From positions 1-64,000 of the forward strand of contig NZ_JACHNU010000003.1 in the NCBI RefSeq assembly GCF_014199525.1: 64,000 nucleotides of DNA. Direction: 5' to 3'. This document shows, piece by piece, positions 1 through 7,833 of the stretch (position 1 is the stretch's first letter; every line of letters starts with the position of its first letter). A program made the translations under genes and the position numbers. A model generated the notes under the pieces. It did no database searches. It was not told the DNA's origin and saw only the letters and a program-made list of their open reading frames with translations. Origin of the DNA: Conexibacter arvalis. Lineage in GTDB: Bacteria; Actinomycetota; Thermoleophilia; Solirubrobacterales; Solirubrobacteraceae.

Positions 1-53
1 ACAGCACCTCCCCGACGACGCCGACCACGGCATCGTCTTAAAGCCCCCGGACA
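1..53. other. Window edge, unassigned; possible 3' end of an upstream gene
   Basis: Two plus-strand frames are open here with G/C-ending codons. One ends at TAA 38-40 just before the hairpin at 54-86; the other runs to TAG near 110. I cannot tell which is coding, or whether this is spacer. Confidence 0.2.
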
Positions 54-86
54 GCACAAACCCCGGCCACAGGCCGGGGTTTGTGC
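54..86 (-). terminator. Strong hairpin downstream of tRNA-Pro
   Basis: A perfect 15-bp inverted repeat has arms at 54-68 and 72-86 and a 3-nt loop. The outer part of the stem is A/T-rich (CACAAA/TTTGTG) around a CCCCGGCC core, as in bidirectional terminators of GC-rich genomes. It lies 30 bp beyond the 3' end of the minus-strand tRNA and could also end a plus-strand gene entering from the left. There is no separate U-tract. Confidence 0.55.
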
Positions 87-116
87 GACACCCTCGTTAG
101 CAGGGGTTTTGTGTAA

Positions 117-190
117 TCGGGGCGCCGAGATTTGAACTCGGGACCTCACCGACCCGAACGGTGCGCGCTACCAGGCTGCGCCACGCCCCG
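117..190 (-). tRNA. tRNA-Pro (anticodon CGG)
   Basis: A 74-nt cloverleaf reads on the minus strand. The acceptor stem CGGGGCG pairs perfectly with CGCCCCG, followed by discriminator A. The D arm is GCGC-AGCCTGGTA-GCGC, the anticodon arm CACCG-TTCGGGT-CGGTG, and the T arm CCGAG-TTCAAAT-CTCGG. Anticodon CGG reads CCG proline codons, which are abundant here. The 3' CCA is not encoded and must be added after transcription. Confidence 0.96.
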
Positions 191-293
191 ACGTACGGTG
201 CCCGGTCAGTATTCCACAAGCGGCGCGAGGAGCGGCGTCTCGATCCGAGGCCCGCCGACGCCACCGCGAGCGCAGCCACCCGCCCCGACCGGC

Positions 294-299
294 TAGCGT
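294..299 (+). promoter_or_regulatory. Candidate -10 (TAGCGT) for a leaderless Nif3 mRNA
   Basis: The TANNNT hexamer ends 7 nt before the ATG at 307, so transcription would begin at or next to the start codon. No Shine-Dalgarno and no recognisable -35 are visible. It is supported mainly by recurrence of the same arrangement elsewhere in the window. Confidence 0.4.
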
Positions 300-306
300 T
301 CCCCTC

Positions 307-1080
307 ATGGCCGCCCGCACCGAAGAGATCATCGCCTACCTCGACGAGCTGCTCGGCGTCAGGGGCTTCCCGGACATGGGGCCCAACGGGCTGCAGGTGC
401 CCGGCTCGCCGACCGTGACGACCGTCGTCACCGGCGTCTCGGGGCAGCTGGAGCTGTTCGAGCGCGCGGTCGAGCTCGGGGCGCAGCTGGTGATCGTCCA
501 CCACGGGATCCTGTGGGACTTCGAGCCGCGGCGGATCGGCGCGGCGCAGGCGAAGCGGCTGAAGACCCTGCTCGCCAACGACGTCGCGCTCGCCGGCTAC
601 CACCTGCCGCTCGACGCGCATCCGGAGGTCGGCAACAACGCGCTGATCGCGGCCGGGCTGGGCGCCGACGTGGTCGAGCCGGCGTTCGACCACAAGGGGC
701 GGACGATCGGCGTCATCGCCCACTTCGACGACAACGGCGGCGACGGGATCCCCGCCAGCGAGCTGTTCGCGCGCGTGGCGACGCTGACCGACCGCGATCC
801 GCTCGTCTTCGACGCCGGCCCCGCCTTCGTGCGGCGGCTCGGGATCGTCTCCGGCTCCGCGGCCAACGATCTGGCGACCGCGATCGACCTCGGGCTCGAC
901 GCCTTCATGACCGGCGAGCCGAAGGAGCACGTGATGGCGCAGGCGCGTGAGAACTTCATCCACTTCATCGCCGCCGGCCACTACGCGACCGAGACCTTCG
1001 GGATCCGGCGGATCGGCGAGCTGGTCGCCGAGCGGTTCGGCGTCGCTCACCACTTCGTCGATCTCCCAAACCCCGTCTAG
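307..1080 (+). CDS. Nif3-family dinuclear metal-binding protein (DUF34)
   Basis: This 257-residue protein has the Nif3/YbgI/YqfO fold signature. VHHG near residue 63 supplies metal-binding histidines, TGEPKEH lies near residue 202, and HYATETFG near residue 222 completes the usual metal-site set. The family is often annotated as GTP cyclohydrolase I type 2 homologue, but its cellular role is unsettled and I do not infer one. Length matches the short bacterial form without the YqfO insertion domain. The start is the ATG just after a TANNNT -10, with no ribosome-binding site, which suggests a leaderless message. It stands alone between the tRNA and a small downstream gene that has its own promoter. 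Confidence 0.92.
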   Translation: MAARTEEIIAYLDELLGVRGFPDMGPNGLQVPGSPTVTTVVTGVSGQLELFERAVELGAQLVIVHHGILWDFEPRRIGAAQAKRLKTLLANDVALAGYHLPLDAHPEVGNNALIAAGLGADVVEPAFDHKGRTIGVIAHFDDNGGDGIPASELFARVATLTDRDPLVFDAGPAFVRRLGIVSGSAANDLATAIDLGLDAFMTGEPKEHVMAQARENFIHFIAAGHYATETFGIRRIGELVAERFGVAHHFVDLPNPV

Positions 1081-1111
1081 GCGCCAACGCCGCACGCTCG
1101 GACCAGCGGGT

Positions 1112-1140
1112 TTGAGCGCGTCCGTCGGGGGAGGTATAAC
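1112..1140 (+). promoter_or_regulatory. Sigma-A-type promoter TTGAGC-17-TATAAC
   Basis: The -35 TTGAGC is at 1112-1117 and the -10 TATAAC at 1135-1140, with exactly 17 bp between. It lies upstream of GGAGG at 1161-1165 and the ATG at 1177, so the predicted leader is about 30 nt with a good ribosome-binding site. Confidence 0.6.
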
Positions 1141-1176
1141 CGCTCAACGGCATCCACACGGGAGGTCTCGAGACCG

Positions 1177-1365
1177 ATGGCAAACCATCTGACGCCCACG
1201 GAGCTCGCACGTGAGGCCGGCCTCGACCGGCGCGACGTGATCATGAAGTGCCTCGAGATGGGCGTCCCCATCTACAACGGTCGGATCGACAGAACCCTCT
1301 TCGCGGCGAGCCTGGAGCAGCAGTACCAGGTCACCGCCTCCCCCACCCCGCTGGCGACCGGATAG
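1177..1365 (+). CDS. Small helix-turn-helix / IF2_N-like protein
   Basis: This 62-residue protein has a clear promoter, a GGAGG ribosome-binding site and an ATG start. Residues 5-45 (LTPTELAREAG, then VIMKCLEMGVPIYNG) resemble the small IF2_N/helix-turn-helix fold found at the N terminus of initiation factor 2, where such modules bind nucleic acid. There is no other domain, so this is a free-standing module. Function is unknown; a small nucleic-acid-binding or ribosome-associated protein is a guess. The 180 bp after it hold only a possible TAGGAT -10 (1504-1509) for the next gene. Confidence 0.75.
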   Translation: MANHLTPTELAREAGLDRRDVIMKCLEMGVPIYNGRIDRTLFAASLEQQYQVTASPTPLATG

Positions 1366-1546
1366 GCCTCCTCGACATCCCGGTCGCGCCCGCCGCCGCC
1401 GACCCGAACGCAGGCGGGCATCGCGCGTGCGCCATTCACACGCGCGCGAACAGCCGCCTGGCCGGATAGCCAGGAACCCGCACATCGCCCTCTGAGGCGC
1501 GGTTAGGATCGGCTTGCTCCCATTCCGCACCGAGGAGGAGGTTGTG

Positions 1547-3376
1547 ATGGAGGCCAGCGCCACCCAGCGCGCGACCGACGCGTCGACCGGCTCGGAGACG
1601 ATCGCCGACCTGCTGTCCCTCGCCGCGGACCGCTACGGCGACCGCGTGGCGGTGAAGGTCAAGCGCGACGGCGCCTGGCAGGACGCGACCTTCGCCGAGG
1701 TCGGGGCGATCGCCGACGAGATCTCCGAAGGCCTGATCGACCTCGGCGTCGCCCCCGGCGACCGCGTCTCGATCCTCTCCCGCACGCGCCCTGAGTGGAC
1801 CTACGCCGATTTCGGCATCGCGCAGATCGGCGCCGTCGTCGTGCCGATCTACCAGACCAACTCGCCGGAGGAGTGCGAGTGGGTGCTGAGCGACTCCGAC
1901 GCGATCGCGGTCGTCGTCGAGAACGCTGGCGAGCTGGCGAAGGTGCGCGCAGTCCGCGCCCGCCTCCCCCACCTCAGGCACGTGGTCGTGATCGACCCCG
2001 ATGGGATCGACGAGGCGGAGATGAACGACTCGAGCGCGATCTCGCTCGCCGAGCTGCGGGCCCGCGGCCGCGCCCGCACCCGCGCCCGCGGCGACCGCGC
2101 CGAGCTGGAGGCCCGCATCGCGGCGGTCAAGCCCGGCGACCCCTTCACCTTCATCTACACCTCCGGCACGACCGGCCCGCCGAAGGGCTGCGTCCTCACG
2201 CACGGCAACTACCGCGCGATGCTGACGATGGCCGAGCACGGCAACAGCATCGTCGAGGACGAGCTGACCTACCTCTACCTGCCGCTCGCGCACTCCTACG
2301 CGCTGCTGGTCCAGCTGCTCTCCTTCGACGTCGGCGCGGCGCTCGCGTACTGGTCCAACGACCCGCTCCAGATCATCGTCGAGCTGAACGAGGTCCATCC
2401 GACCAACCTCCCGTCGGTCCCGCGGATCTTCGAGAAGATCTACACGCTCGTCACGGGCAATTTCCCGCCGGACGAGATCCGCCAGGCGGCCCAGCTCGGC
2501 GTCCGGGTCCGCCACCTCCAGCTCGCCGGCGAGCCGGTCCCGCCCGACCTCCAGGCCGCCTTCGCCAGAGCCGACGAGGAGCTCTACTCGAAGGTCCGCG
2601 CCGCCTTCGGCGGCCGCGTCCGCCAGGCCGTCACCGGCGCCGCCCCGATCGCGAAGGAGATCCTCGAGTTCTTCTTCGCCTGCGGCGTGCCGGTCTTCGA
2701 GGGCTACGGCATGACCGAGACCTCGACCGCCGCGACCTTCCAGTCGCTGGAGGAGCACAAGTTCGGCACCGTCGGCAAGCCCTTTCCCGGCGTCGAGCTG
2801 AGAGTCGCCGACGACGGCGAGGTGCTGATCAAGGGCGCGAACGTCTTCGCCGGCTACCACAAGCGCGACGACGCGAGCTTCGGCGCGATCGTCGACGGCT
2901 GGCTGCACACCGGCGACCTCGGCTCGATCGACGACGACGGCTTCCTCACGATCGTCGGGCGCAAGAAGGACCTCATCATCACCGCCGGCGGCAAGAACAT
3001 CACGCCCGCGAACATCGAGAACGACATGAAGCGGTCGCGCTGGGTCTCCCAGGCGGTGATGCACGGCGACCGCCGCCCCTTCCCCGTGATGCTGATCACG
3101 CTCGACGCCGAGGTCGTCGTCCCGTGGGCCCAGCAGCAGGGCCTCCCCGAGGACGTCGCCGCGCTCTCCAGAGAGCCGCGCGTGCTGGCGCTGATCCAGG
3201 CCGACCTCGATCGCGCCAACGAGAGGTACGCCCAGGTCGAGCAGGTGAAGAGGTTCTTCGTCCTCCCGCACGACCTCGCGCAGGAGACCGGCGAGCTGAC
3301 GCCGACGCTCAAGGTGAAGCGAGCGGTCGTCAACGACAAGTACGCTGCCGAATTCGATGCCCTCTACGCGGAGTAG
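1547..3376 (+). CDS. Long-chain acyl-CoA synthetase (AMP-forming)
   Basis: This 609-residue ANL-superfamily enzyme activates a fatty acid to acyl-AMP and then to acyl-CoA. The phosphate-binding loop YTSGTTGPPKG is near residue 203, the adenine motif GYGMTETS near 386, WLHTGDLG near 452, and the GRKKDLIITAGGKNI hinge near 470. A C-terminal lysine in TPTLKVKR is the probable adenylation lysine. Length and motif spelling fit the FadD15/ACSL branch, whose substrates are long-chain acids. I chose ATG 1547 because GAGGAGG lies about 6-12 nt upstream; a TTG at 1514 in the same frame lacks one. An adjacent small membrane protein may be co-transcribed. Confidence 0.93.
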   Translation: MEASATQRATDASTGSETIADLLSLAADRYGDRVAVKVKRDGAWQDATFAEVGAIADEISEGLIDLGVAPGDRVSILSRTRPEWTYADFGIAQIGAVVVPIYQTNSPEECEWVLSDSDAIAVVVENAGELAKVRAVRARLPHLRHVVVIDPDGIDEAEMNDSSAISLAELRARGRARTRARGDRAELEARIAAVKPGDPFTFIYTSGTTGPPKGCVLTHGNYRAMLTMAEHGNSIVEDELTYLYLPLAHSYALLVQLLSFDVGAALAYWSNDPLQIIVELNEVHPTNLPSVPRIFEKIYTLVTGNFPPDEIRQAAQLGVRVRHLQLAGEPVPPDLQAAFARADEELYSKVRAAFGGRVRQAVTGAAPIAKEILEFFFACGVPVFEGYGMTETSTAATFQSLEEHKFGTVGKPFPGVELRVADDGEVLIKGANVFAGYHKRDDASFGAIVDGWLHTGDLGSIDDDGFLTIVGRKKDLIITAGGKNITPANIENDMKRSRWVSQAVMHGDRRPFPVMLITLDAEVVVPWAQQQGLPEDVAALSREPRVLALIQADLDRANERYAQVEQVKRFFVLPHDLAQETGELTPTLKVKRAVVNDKYAAEFDALYAE

Positions 3377-3405
3377 CGCGAGGGCGTAGTCTCCAAGCGA
3401 GAGAG

Positions 3406-3885
3406 ATGCGCACCGATCCGAGCGACACGGGCGGGCTGTTCGTCACCCGACGGCCCGGGACGAGACCGACGAAGTACAGAGCGCCGCCGAGAACGCTCGG
3501 CGAGAGACGCCGTCGCGCCGACAGCCTCTTCGCCGGCTTCCTGCTCGCGGTGATGATCTTCATCAACCTCTGCTTCTGGGGCCCGCTGCCGCTCGCCTGC
3601 CTGTTCGTCGGCGGCCGGCTCCAGCACCTGACCGACAACATCGGCGTCGGCCTCGTCGCCTCGTTCGGCACGCTGATCGGCGGCCTCCTGCTCGGCCTGA
3701 TGGCGCTGAAGCGGCTCGACTACATGTGGATCCTCGTGCGGCGCGCGAGCGGAGTCGACCAGCGCCAGGGCGTGATCGGCCGCATCTTCATGATCTGCTG
3801 CGCGATCGGCGCGCCGGTCTTCGTCGTCTGGTTGCTCGGCTTCAGCGGGGCCCAGCTCTCCGGCATGGGCAACATGGGCATATGA
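3406..3885 (+). CDS. Small membrane protein, unknown function
   Basis: This 159-residue protein has a basic cytoplasmic N terminus (about 40 residues, RRPGTRPTKYR, GERRRRAD) and then three hydrophobic segments, roughly residues 45-65, 75-100 and 125-145. I recognise no family. The ATG is preceded by GAGAGAG, and the gene starts 29 bp after the acyl-CoA synthetase stop, so co-transcription is plausible, although a TAGTCT hexamer at 3387-3392 could be a local -10. G/C-ending codons support real coding. Its reading frame extends upstream inside the synthetase gene, but that extension is the other gene's shadow. Confidence 0.7.
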   Translation: MRTDPSDTGGLFVTRRPGTRPTKYRAPPRTLGERRRRADSLFAGFLLAVMIFINLCFWGPLPLACLFVGGRLQHLTDNIGVGLVASFGTLIGGLLLGLMALKRLDYMWILVRRASGVDQRQGVIGRIFMICCAIGAPVFVVWLLGFSGAQLSGMGNMGI

Positions 3886-3919
3886 CCCGGTGAGCGACGC
3901 CGGCCGACCGTACGCGGCG

Positions 3920-3925
3920 TACCAT
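3920..3925 (+). promoter_or_regulatory. Candidate -10 (TACCAT) for the HisC-like gene
   Basis: A TANNNT hexamer lies 9 nt upstream of the ATG at 3935, placing the transcription start within a few bases of the start codon. No -35 match is evident. Confidence 0.35.
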
Positions 3926-3934
3926 TAGGCGGGG

Positions 3935-5041
3935 ATGGGGCTTCGCGGGTACTACAAGCAGTTCGCGGGGATGTCCGACGAGGAGATCACCGAGGAGCTG
4001 AAGGAGAAGGCGGCAGAGGAGCGGCGCAAGGCGCTCGCCCGCGTCGACCCGCTCGACCTCTCCAGAACGACCTGGCACGAGCTGCCCCACCCCGACGTCG
4101 TCGCCGCGGTCACCTTCGCCGCGCGCGGCGCCCTCAACGCCGCCGGCGACCCGACCGCCGAGGAGCTGCGGCGGGCGCTCGGCCGCCGCGTCGGGATCGA
4201 GCCGGAGCGGATCGCCGTCGGCAACGGCGCCGCCCAACTGCTCTCCGCCGCGACCCGCGCGCTCCTGAAGGCCGGCGAGGAGCTGCTGATCCCGTGGCCG
4301 TCGTACGGCCTCTACCCGCTGATGGCGCAGCGTTCCGGCGCCCGCGCCGTCCCGGTCCCGCACGGCCATGACGTCGAGCGTCTGCTCGCGGCCGTCACCG
4401 AGAAGACGCGCGCGATCGCGCTCTGCAACCCGAACGACCCGACCGGCGCGTACATCCCCCCGCAGCGGCTGCGCGAGCTGCTCGACGCGCTGCCCGAGCA
4501 GGTCTCGCTGCTGCTCGACGAGGCGCTCGTCGACTACGTCGCCGACGAGCGCGCCGCCGCCGGCTCGCTGGCGCTGCTCGACGACCATCCGCGCCTGCTC
4601 GTCTTCCGCACCTTCTCGAAGGTCTACGGCCTCGCCGGGCTGCGCTGCGGCTACGTCCTCGGCGGCCCGGGCTCGGAGCGGCTGCTCGCCCAGCTGGCGC
4701 CGGAGCTCGGCGTCGGGACGCCGGTCCAGGCCGGCGCGCTGGAGGCGATCCGCGCCTGCGACGCGCAGGTCGCCGCCCGCCGCGCCGTCGTCCTGACCGA
4801 GCGGGCGCGCGTGCTCGACGCCCTCCACGACCTGCCCGTCGACGCCGCCCCGACCGAGGCGAACGTGCTCTGGCTGCGCGCCCCAGGCCTCACCGCCGGC
4901 GAGCTGACCGCGCGGCTGCGCAACGGCAACGTGATCGTCATGTCCGGCGAGGAGGTCGGCGACGAGGAGCACGTGCGCGCGACGGTCCAGGCGCCCCAGC
5001 ATGCCGACCGCCTGCTGCAGGCGATCCGCACCTCGCTCTGA
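3935..5041 (+). CDS. HisC-like PLP aminotransferase (histidinol-phosphate / aromatic type)
   Basis: This 368-residue fold-type I aminotransferase has NPNDPTG near residue 167 and the Schiff-base lysine K229 in TFSKVYGLAG, followed by GLRCGYV, which positions the phosphate-binding arginine. The LLDEALVDY aspartate would contact the PLP ring nitrogen. HisC makes L-histidinol phosphate from imidazole-acetol phosphate, but the same subfamily includes aromatic amino-acid transaminases, and no other his genes are nearby, so the substrate is open. An unusual N-terminal segment (about 35 residues, EEITEELKEKAAEERR) precedes the catalytic domain. The gene converges on the patatin gene with only 3 bp between stops. 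Confidence 0.85.
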   Translation: MGLRGYYKQFAGMSDEEITEELKEKAAEERRKALARVDPLDLSRTTWHELPHPDVVAAVTFAARGALNAAGDPTAEELRRALGRRVGIEPERIAVGNGAAQLLSAATRALLKAGEELLIPWPSYGLYPLMAQRSGARAVPVPHGHDVERLLAAVTEKTRAIALCNPNDPTGAYIPPQRLRELLDALPEQVSLLLDEALVDYVADERAAAGSLALLDDHPRLLVFRTFSKVYGLAGLRCGYVLGGPGSERLLAQLAPELGVGTPVQAGALEAIRACDAQVAARRAVVLTERARVLDALHDLPVDAAPTEANVLWLRAPGLTAGELTARLRNGNVIVMSGEEVGDEEHVRATVQAPQHADRLLQAIRTSL

Positions 5042-5044
5042 CCG

Positions 5045-6331
5045 TCAGTCGCCGGCCGACTGGCGCAGCAGGGTGCTTCTCGTCTGCTCCAGGATCGAGC
5101 GCCAGCGGGCCGTCTCGACCGGCTCCGCGGCCGCGAAGTGCTTGACGACCTTGCGCACCCGCGTGGCGGAGATCTCGATCCCGTGCCTGGCTGCGATCCG
5201 GCGCAGCCTGTCGTAGTCCTCCGACAGCTTCACCGTCACCGATCGGAAGCCGTGGCGGGCGATCTCCACGCGCGCGCGATAGTCCATCACGCTCGTGCGG
5301 AACATCAGCTCGTCGGTCGGCTCGGGCTCGATCAGGATGATGTCGACGCCCGGGTAGCGCTGCTCCCACTGGCGCTTCAGCTCGTGCAGGCGGCCGTGGG
5401 CCATCAGCTTGAAGGTCTGGTAGCCGATCTGCGGGAAGCCCATGTCCGAGACGCGGCGCCGCCTGCGGTCGGGATCTCTCAGGTCGTTGACGTAGGGGAC
5501 GAGCGGGTTGACGACGACCAGCAGTCTCGCGCCGGCCTCGACGGCGAGGTCGAGGTTGGTGGTCGAGACGATCCCGCCGTCGACCAGCTCGCGGTCGCCG
5601 ATCCGCACCGGCTCGTAGACCATCGGCAGCGCCGTCGACGCGCGCACGGCGGTCGAGATCGGCACGTCGTCGAAGCCGGGTCTGCCGAAGACGACCCGCT
5701 CGGTCGTGTCGAGGTCGGTCGCGGTCAGGTAGAGCTCGTGCTCGAGCGCGCGGAAGTCGTCGCTGCGCTCGCCGCCCTCCAGCACGCTGCGCACGTACTG
5801 CTCTATCCCCTTGCCGGTGTAGAGGCCGGGCGGCATCCCCTCCGCGAGGCCGAGCACGACGTCGAGCGCCGACACCTGGCCCAGCTCCCGTATCAGCCGG
5901 CGCGTCAGCCGTGCGGCGTTGAAGGGGAAGGCGATCGCGCTGATCGCCAGGTCGCGGACGTTGAGCGCGAGGACCGCCTTCAGGTCGACGTCGGGAAACG
6001 GCGTCGGCACCTGCCGGTTCAGGACCCGCATCATCTCCTCGGGCGTGATCCCGTTCGCCGTCATCGCCGCGACGAACGAGCCGGCGCTGGTGCCGACGAA
6101 GACGTCGAAGTCGGTCACCGAGCGGTTGACCGACAGCAGGTCGAGCGCCCGCAGCGCGCCGATCTCGTAGACCGCGCCGGTGAAGCCGCCGCCGCCGAGC
6201 ACGAGCGCCGTCTTCGAGCTGCCGCGGCGACCGGCGCCCGCGCCTCTTCTCGCGCCGGCGCGTGGGCCGGTGGCGGCGCCGCGGCCGGCGCGCTCGGCGG
6301 CCGACCGCTCCAATCTGACGACTCTGCCCAT
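5045..6331 (-). CDS. Patatin-like phospholipase / acyl hydrolase
   Basis: This 428-residue protein has the patatin hallmarks: oxyanion motif GGGGFTGAVYEIG near residue 43, nucleophile serine in GTSAGS near 78, and catalytic aspartate in DGGIV near 250. Such enzymes use a Ser-Asp dyad to hydrolyse ester bonds in lipids. The first 30 residues are Arg/Gly/Ala-rich and low-complexity, with no signal peptide, so a cytoplasmic or peripheral location is likely. A GTG two codons upstream of the ATG is an alternative start. The open frame continues far upstream, but only as antisense of the carboxypeptidase gene. A TACACT hexamer upstream could be its -10. Confidence 0.9.
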   Translation of the reverse strand: MGRVVRLERSAAERAGRGAATGPRAGARRGAGAGRRGSSKTALVLGGGGFTGAVYEIGALRALDLLSVNRSVTDFDVFVGTSAGSFVAAMTANGITPEEMMRVLNRQVPTPFPDVDLKAVLALNVRDLAISAIAFPFNAARLTRRLIRELGQVSALDVVLGLAEGMPPGLYTGKGIEQYVRSVLEGGERSDDFRALEHELYLTATDLDTTERVVFGRPGFDDVPISTAVRASTALPMVYEPVRIGDRELVDGGIVSTTNLDLAVEAGARLLVVVNPLVPYVNDLRDPDRRRRRVSDMGFPQIGYQTFKLMAHGRLHELKRQWEQRYPGVDIILIEPEPTDELMFRTSVMDYRARVEIARHGFRSVTVKLSEDYDRLRRIAARHGIEISATRVRKVVKHFAAAEPVETARWRSILEQTRSTLLRQSAGD

Positions 6332-6342
6332 GGTCACCCAAT

Positions 6343-6348
6343 AGTGTA
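6343..6348 (-). promoter_or_regulatory. Candidate -10 (TACACT) for the patatin gene
   Basis: This TANNNT hexamer on the minus strand is 11 nt upstream of the ATG at 6331. The shared divergent spacer also holds a GCGTTT-N8-AAACGC inverted repeat at about 6353-6372, which could be an operator for either gene. Confidence 0.4.
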
Positions 6349-6409
6349 CGGCTGCGTTTTGACCGCCAAACGCACTGCCATCTCCCCCGGACCGCGACTT
6401 TTCGCGCGC

Positions 6410-7774
6410 ATGCCTGTTCCGAGCAGCGTGCGCCGAATTGCCCTGCTCCTCTCCGCGGCCGCGCTGACTGCGCCGGCCGCCGTCGCCCAGACCGCCTCCG
6501 CCGCCCCGCTCGACCGCGCCGTCACGCGTGAGCTGAGCCGCGCCGGCGGCGTCAACGGCGGCTACGTGCTCGACACCACCACCGGCCGCGTGCTCGCCTC
6601 CGTGCGCGCCGACACGCCGCGGATACCGGCCTCCGTCGAGAAGCTCTACACGACCTCGACGGCGCTCCTGCGCTTCGGCGCCGACGGCACGCTCGACACG
6701 AGCGTGCTCGGCAGCGGCAGGCTGCTGGACAACGGCACCTGGCGCGGCGACCTGTGGCTGCGCGGCACCGGCGACCCAACCTTCGGCTCCCAGAGCTTCA
6801 TCAACCGCTCCTACGGGGTCGGCACGAGCGTCGAGGAGCTCGCGCAGGCGATCGCCGACGCCGGCATCACGCGCGTCACCGGCCGCGTCTACGGCGACGA
6901 GAGCCGCTTCGACCTGCGCCGCGGCGGCCCCTCGACCAGCTGGCGCTACGACGTCTGGATCGGCGGCGCCCTCTCGGCGCTGCTCTACAACCGCGGCCTC
7001 GCCAAGGAGGACGGCTCGGCGCGGCAGACGGCGCCGGCGCTGTTCGCCGCCCAGCAGCTGACGGCCGCGCTGAAGCGGGCCGGCGTGCGCGTCGGGAAGG
7101 CGGCGTCGAGCGGACCCGCGCCCGAGAGCGCCGAGCAGCTCGCCGCGATCTCCTCGCCGCCGATGTCGACGCTCGCGCGGCTGACGAACGTCGACTCGGA
7201 CAACCTCTACGCCGAGCAGCTGCTGAAGACCGTCGGCGCCCACCACGGCCGCGCCGGCTCGACGGCCGCCGGCGCGGCGGTCGTGCGCCAGACGATGCGG
7301 CGCTTCAAGGCAAGCCCGCGGATCGCCGACGGCTCCGGCCTCTCGCGCGTCAACGCGACGACGCCGCGCCAGGTCGTGCTGATGCTCGACGGGATGCGCG
7401 ACGAGCCCGGCTTCCGCGCCAGCCTGCCGGTCGCCGGCCGCACCGGCACGCTCGCCAAGCGGATGCGCGGCACCTCGGCGCAGGACCGCTGCCAGGCGAA
7501 GACCGGCACGCTCTCCAACGTCTCGGCGCTCGCCGGCTACTGCCGCACCGCGAACAACCACGTCGTCGCGTTCGCCTTCCTCGCCAACAGCGTCTACACG
7601 GTCTCCGCGAAGGCGGCCGAGGACCGGCTCGCGATCATGCTGGCCCGGCAGCGGCCGGCCGGCGCCGCGCGCGCCGACGCGAAGGCGAAGGCGCAGAAGA
7701 ACCGCTCCGGCGGCGCCGCGACGGGCGCCGCCGCCCACGCGCGGCGGGTCGGAGCGGTCCGCGTCGCGCGCTAG
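6410..7774 (+). CDS. dacB: D-alanyl-D-alanine carboxypeptidase, peptidase S13 (PBP4 / DacB type)
   Basis: This 454-residue exported penicillin-binding protein trims or cuts peptidoglycan cross-links. A signal peptide (RRIALLLSAAALTAPAAVAQ) covers about residues 8-28. The three active-site motifs are in order: SVEK (S75, K78), SDN near residue 262, and KTG near 364. The insertion between the first two motifs is shorter than in E. coli PBP4, consistent with the compact actinobacterial form. The C-terminal roughly 45 residues are Ala/Lys/Arg-rich and may contact the wall. ATG 6410 is the only start that exposes the signal peptide properly. It is divergent from the patatin gene. Confidence 0.92.
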   Translation: MPVPSSVRRIALLLSAAALTAPAAVAQTASAAPLDRAVTRELSRAGGVNGGYVLDTTTGRVLASVRADTPRIPASVEKLYTTSTALLRFGADGTLDTSVLGSGRLLDNGTWRGDLWLRGTGDPTFGSQSFINRSYGVGTSVEELAQAIADAGITRVTGRVYGDESRFDLRRGGPSTSWRYDVWIGGALSALLYNRGLAKEDGSARQTAPALFAAQQLTAALKRAGVRVGKAASSGPAPESAEQLAAISSPPMSTLARLTNVDSDNLYAEQLLKTVGAHHGRAGSTAAGAAVVRQTMRRFKASPRIADGSGLSRVNATTPRQVVLMLDGMRDEPGFRASLPVAGRTGTLAKRMRGTSAQDRCQAKTGTLSNVSALAGYCRTANNHVVAFAFLANSVYTVSAKAAEDRLAIMLARQRPAGAARADAKAKAQKNRSGGAATGAAAHARRVGAVRVAR

Positions 7775-7777
7775 CGT

Positions 7778-7808
7778 CGCCTCCCGCGCTCACCGCCGAC
7801 GGGAGGCG
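7778..7808. terminator. Hairpin between convergent genes
   Basis: Perfect 9-bp arms CGCCTCCCG (7778-7786) and CGGGAGGCG (7800-7808) surround a 13-nt loop, 3 bp after the dacB stop and 25 bp before the MFS stop. No T-tract. Probably shared termination. Confidence 0.5.
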
Positions 7809-7833
7809 GTCGCGGGCGCGAAGCCGCCGGCCC

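Noticed and set aside
6332-7738. N-terminal 469-residue extension of the patatin frame
   Set aside because: It is the antisense of the D-Ala-D-Ala carboxypeptidase gene; the patatin domain and its start lie at 5045-6331.
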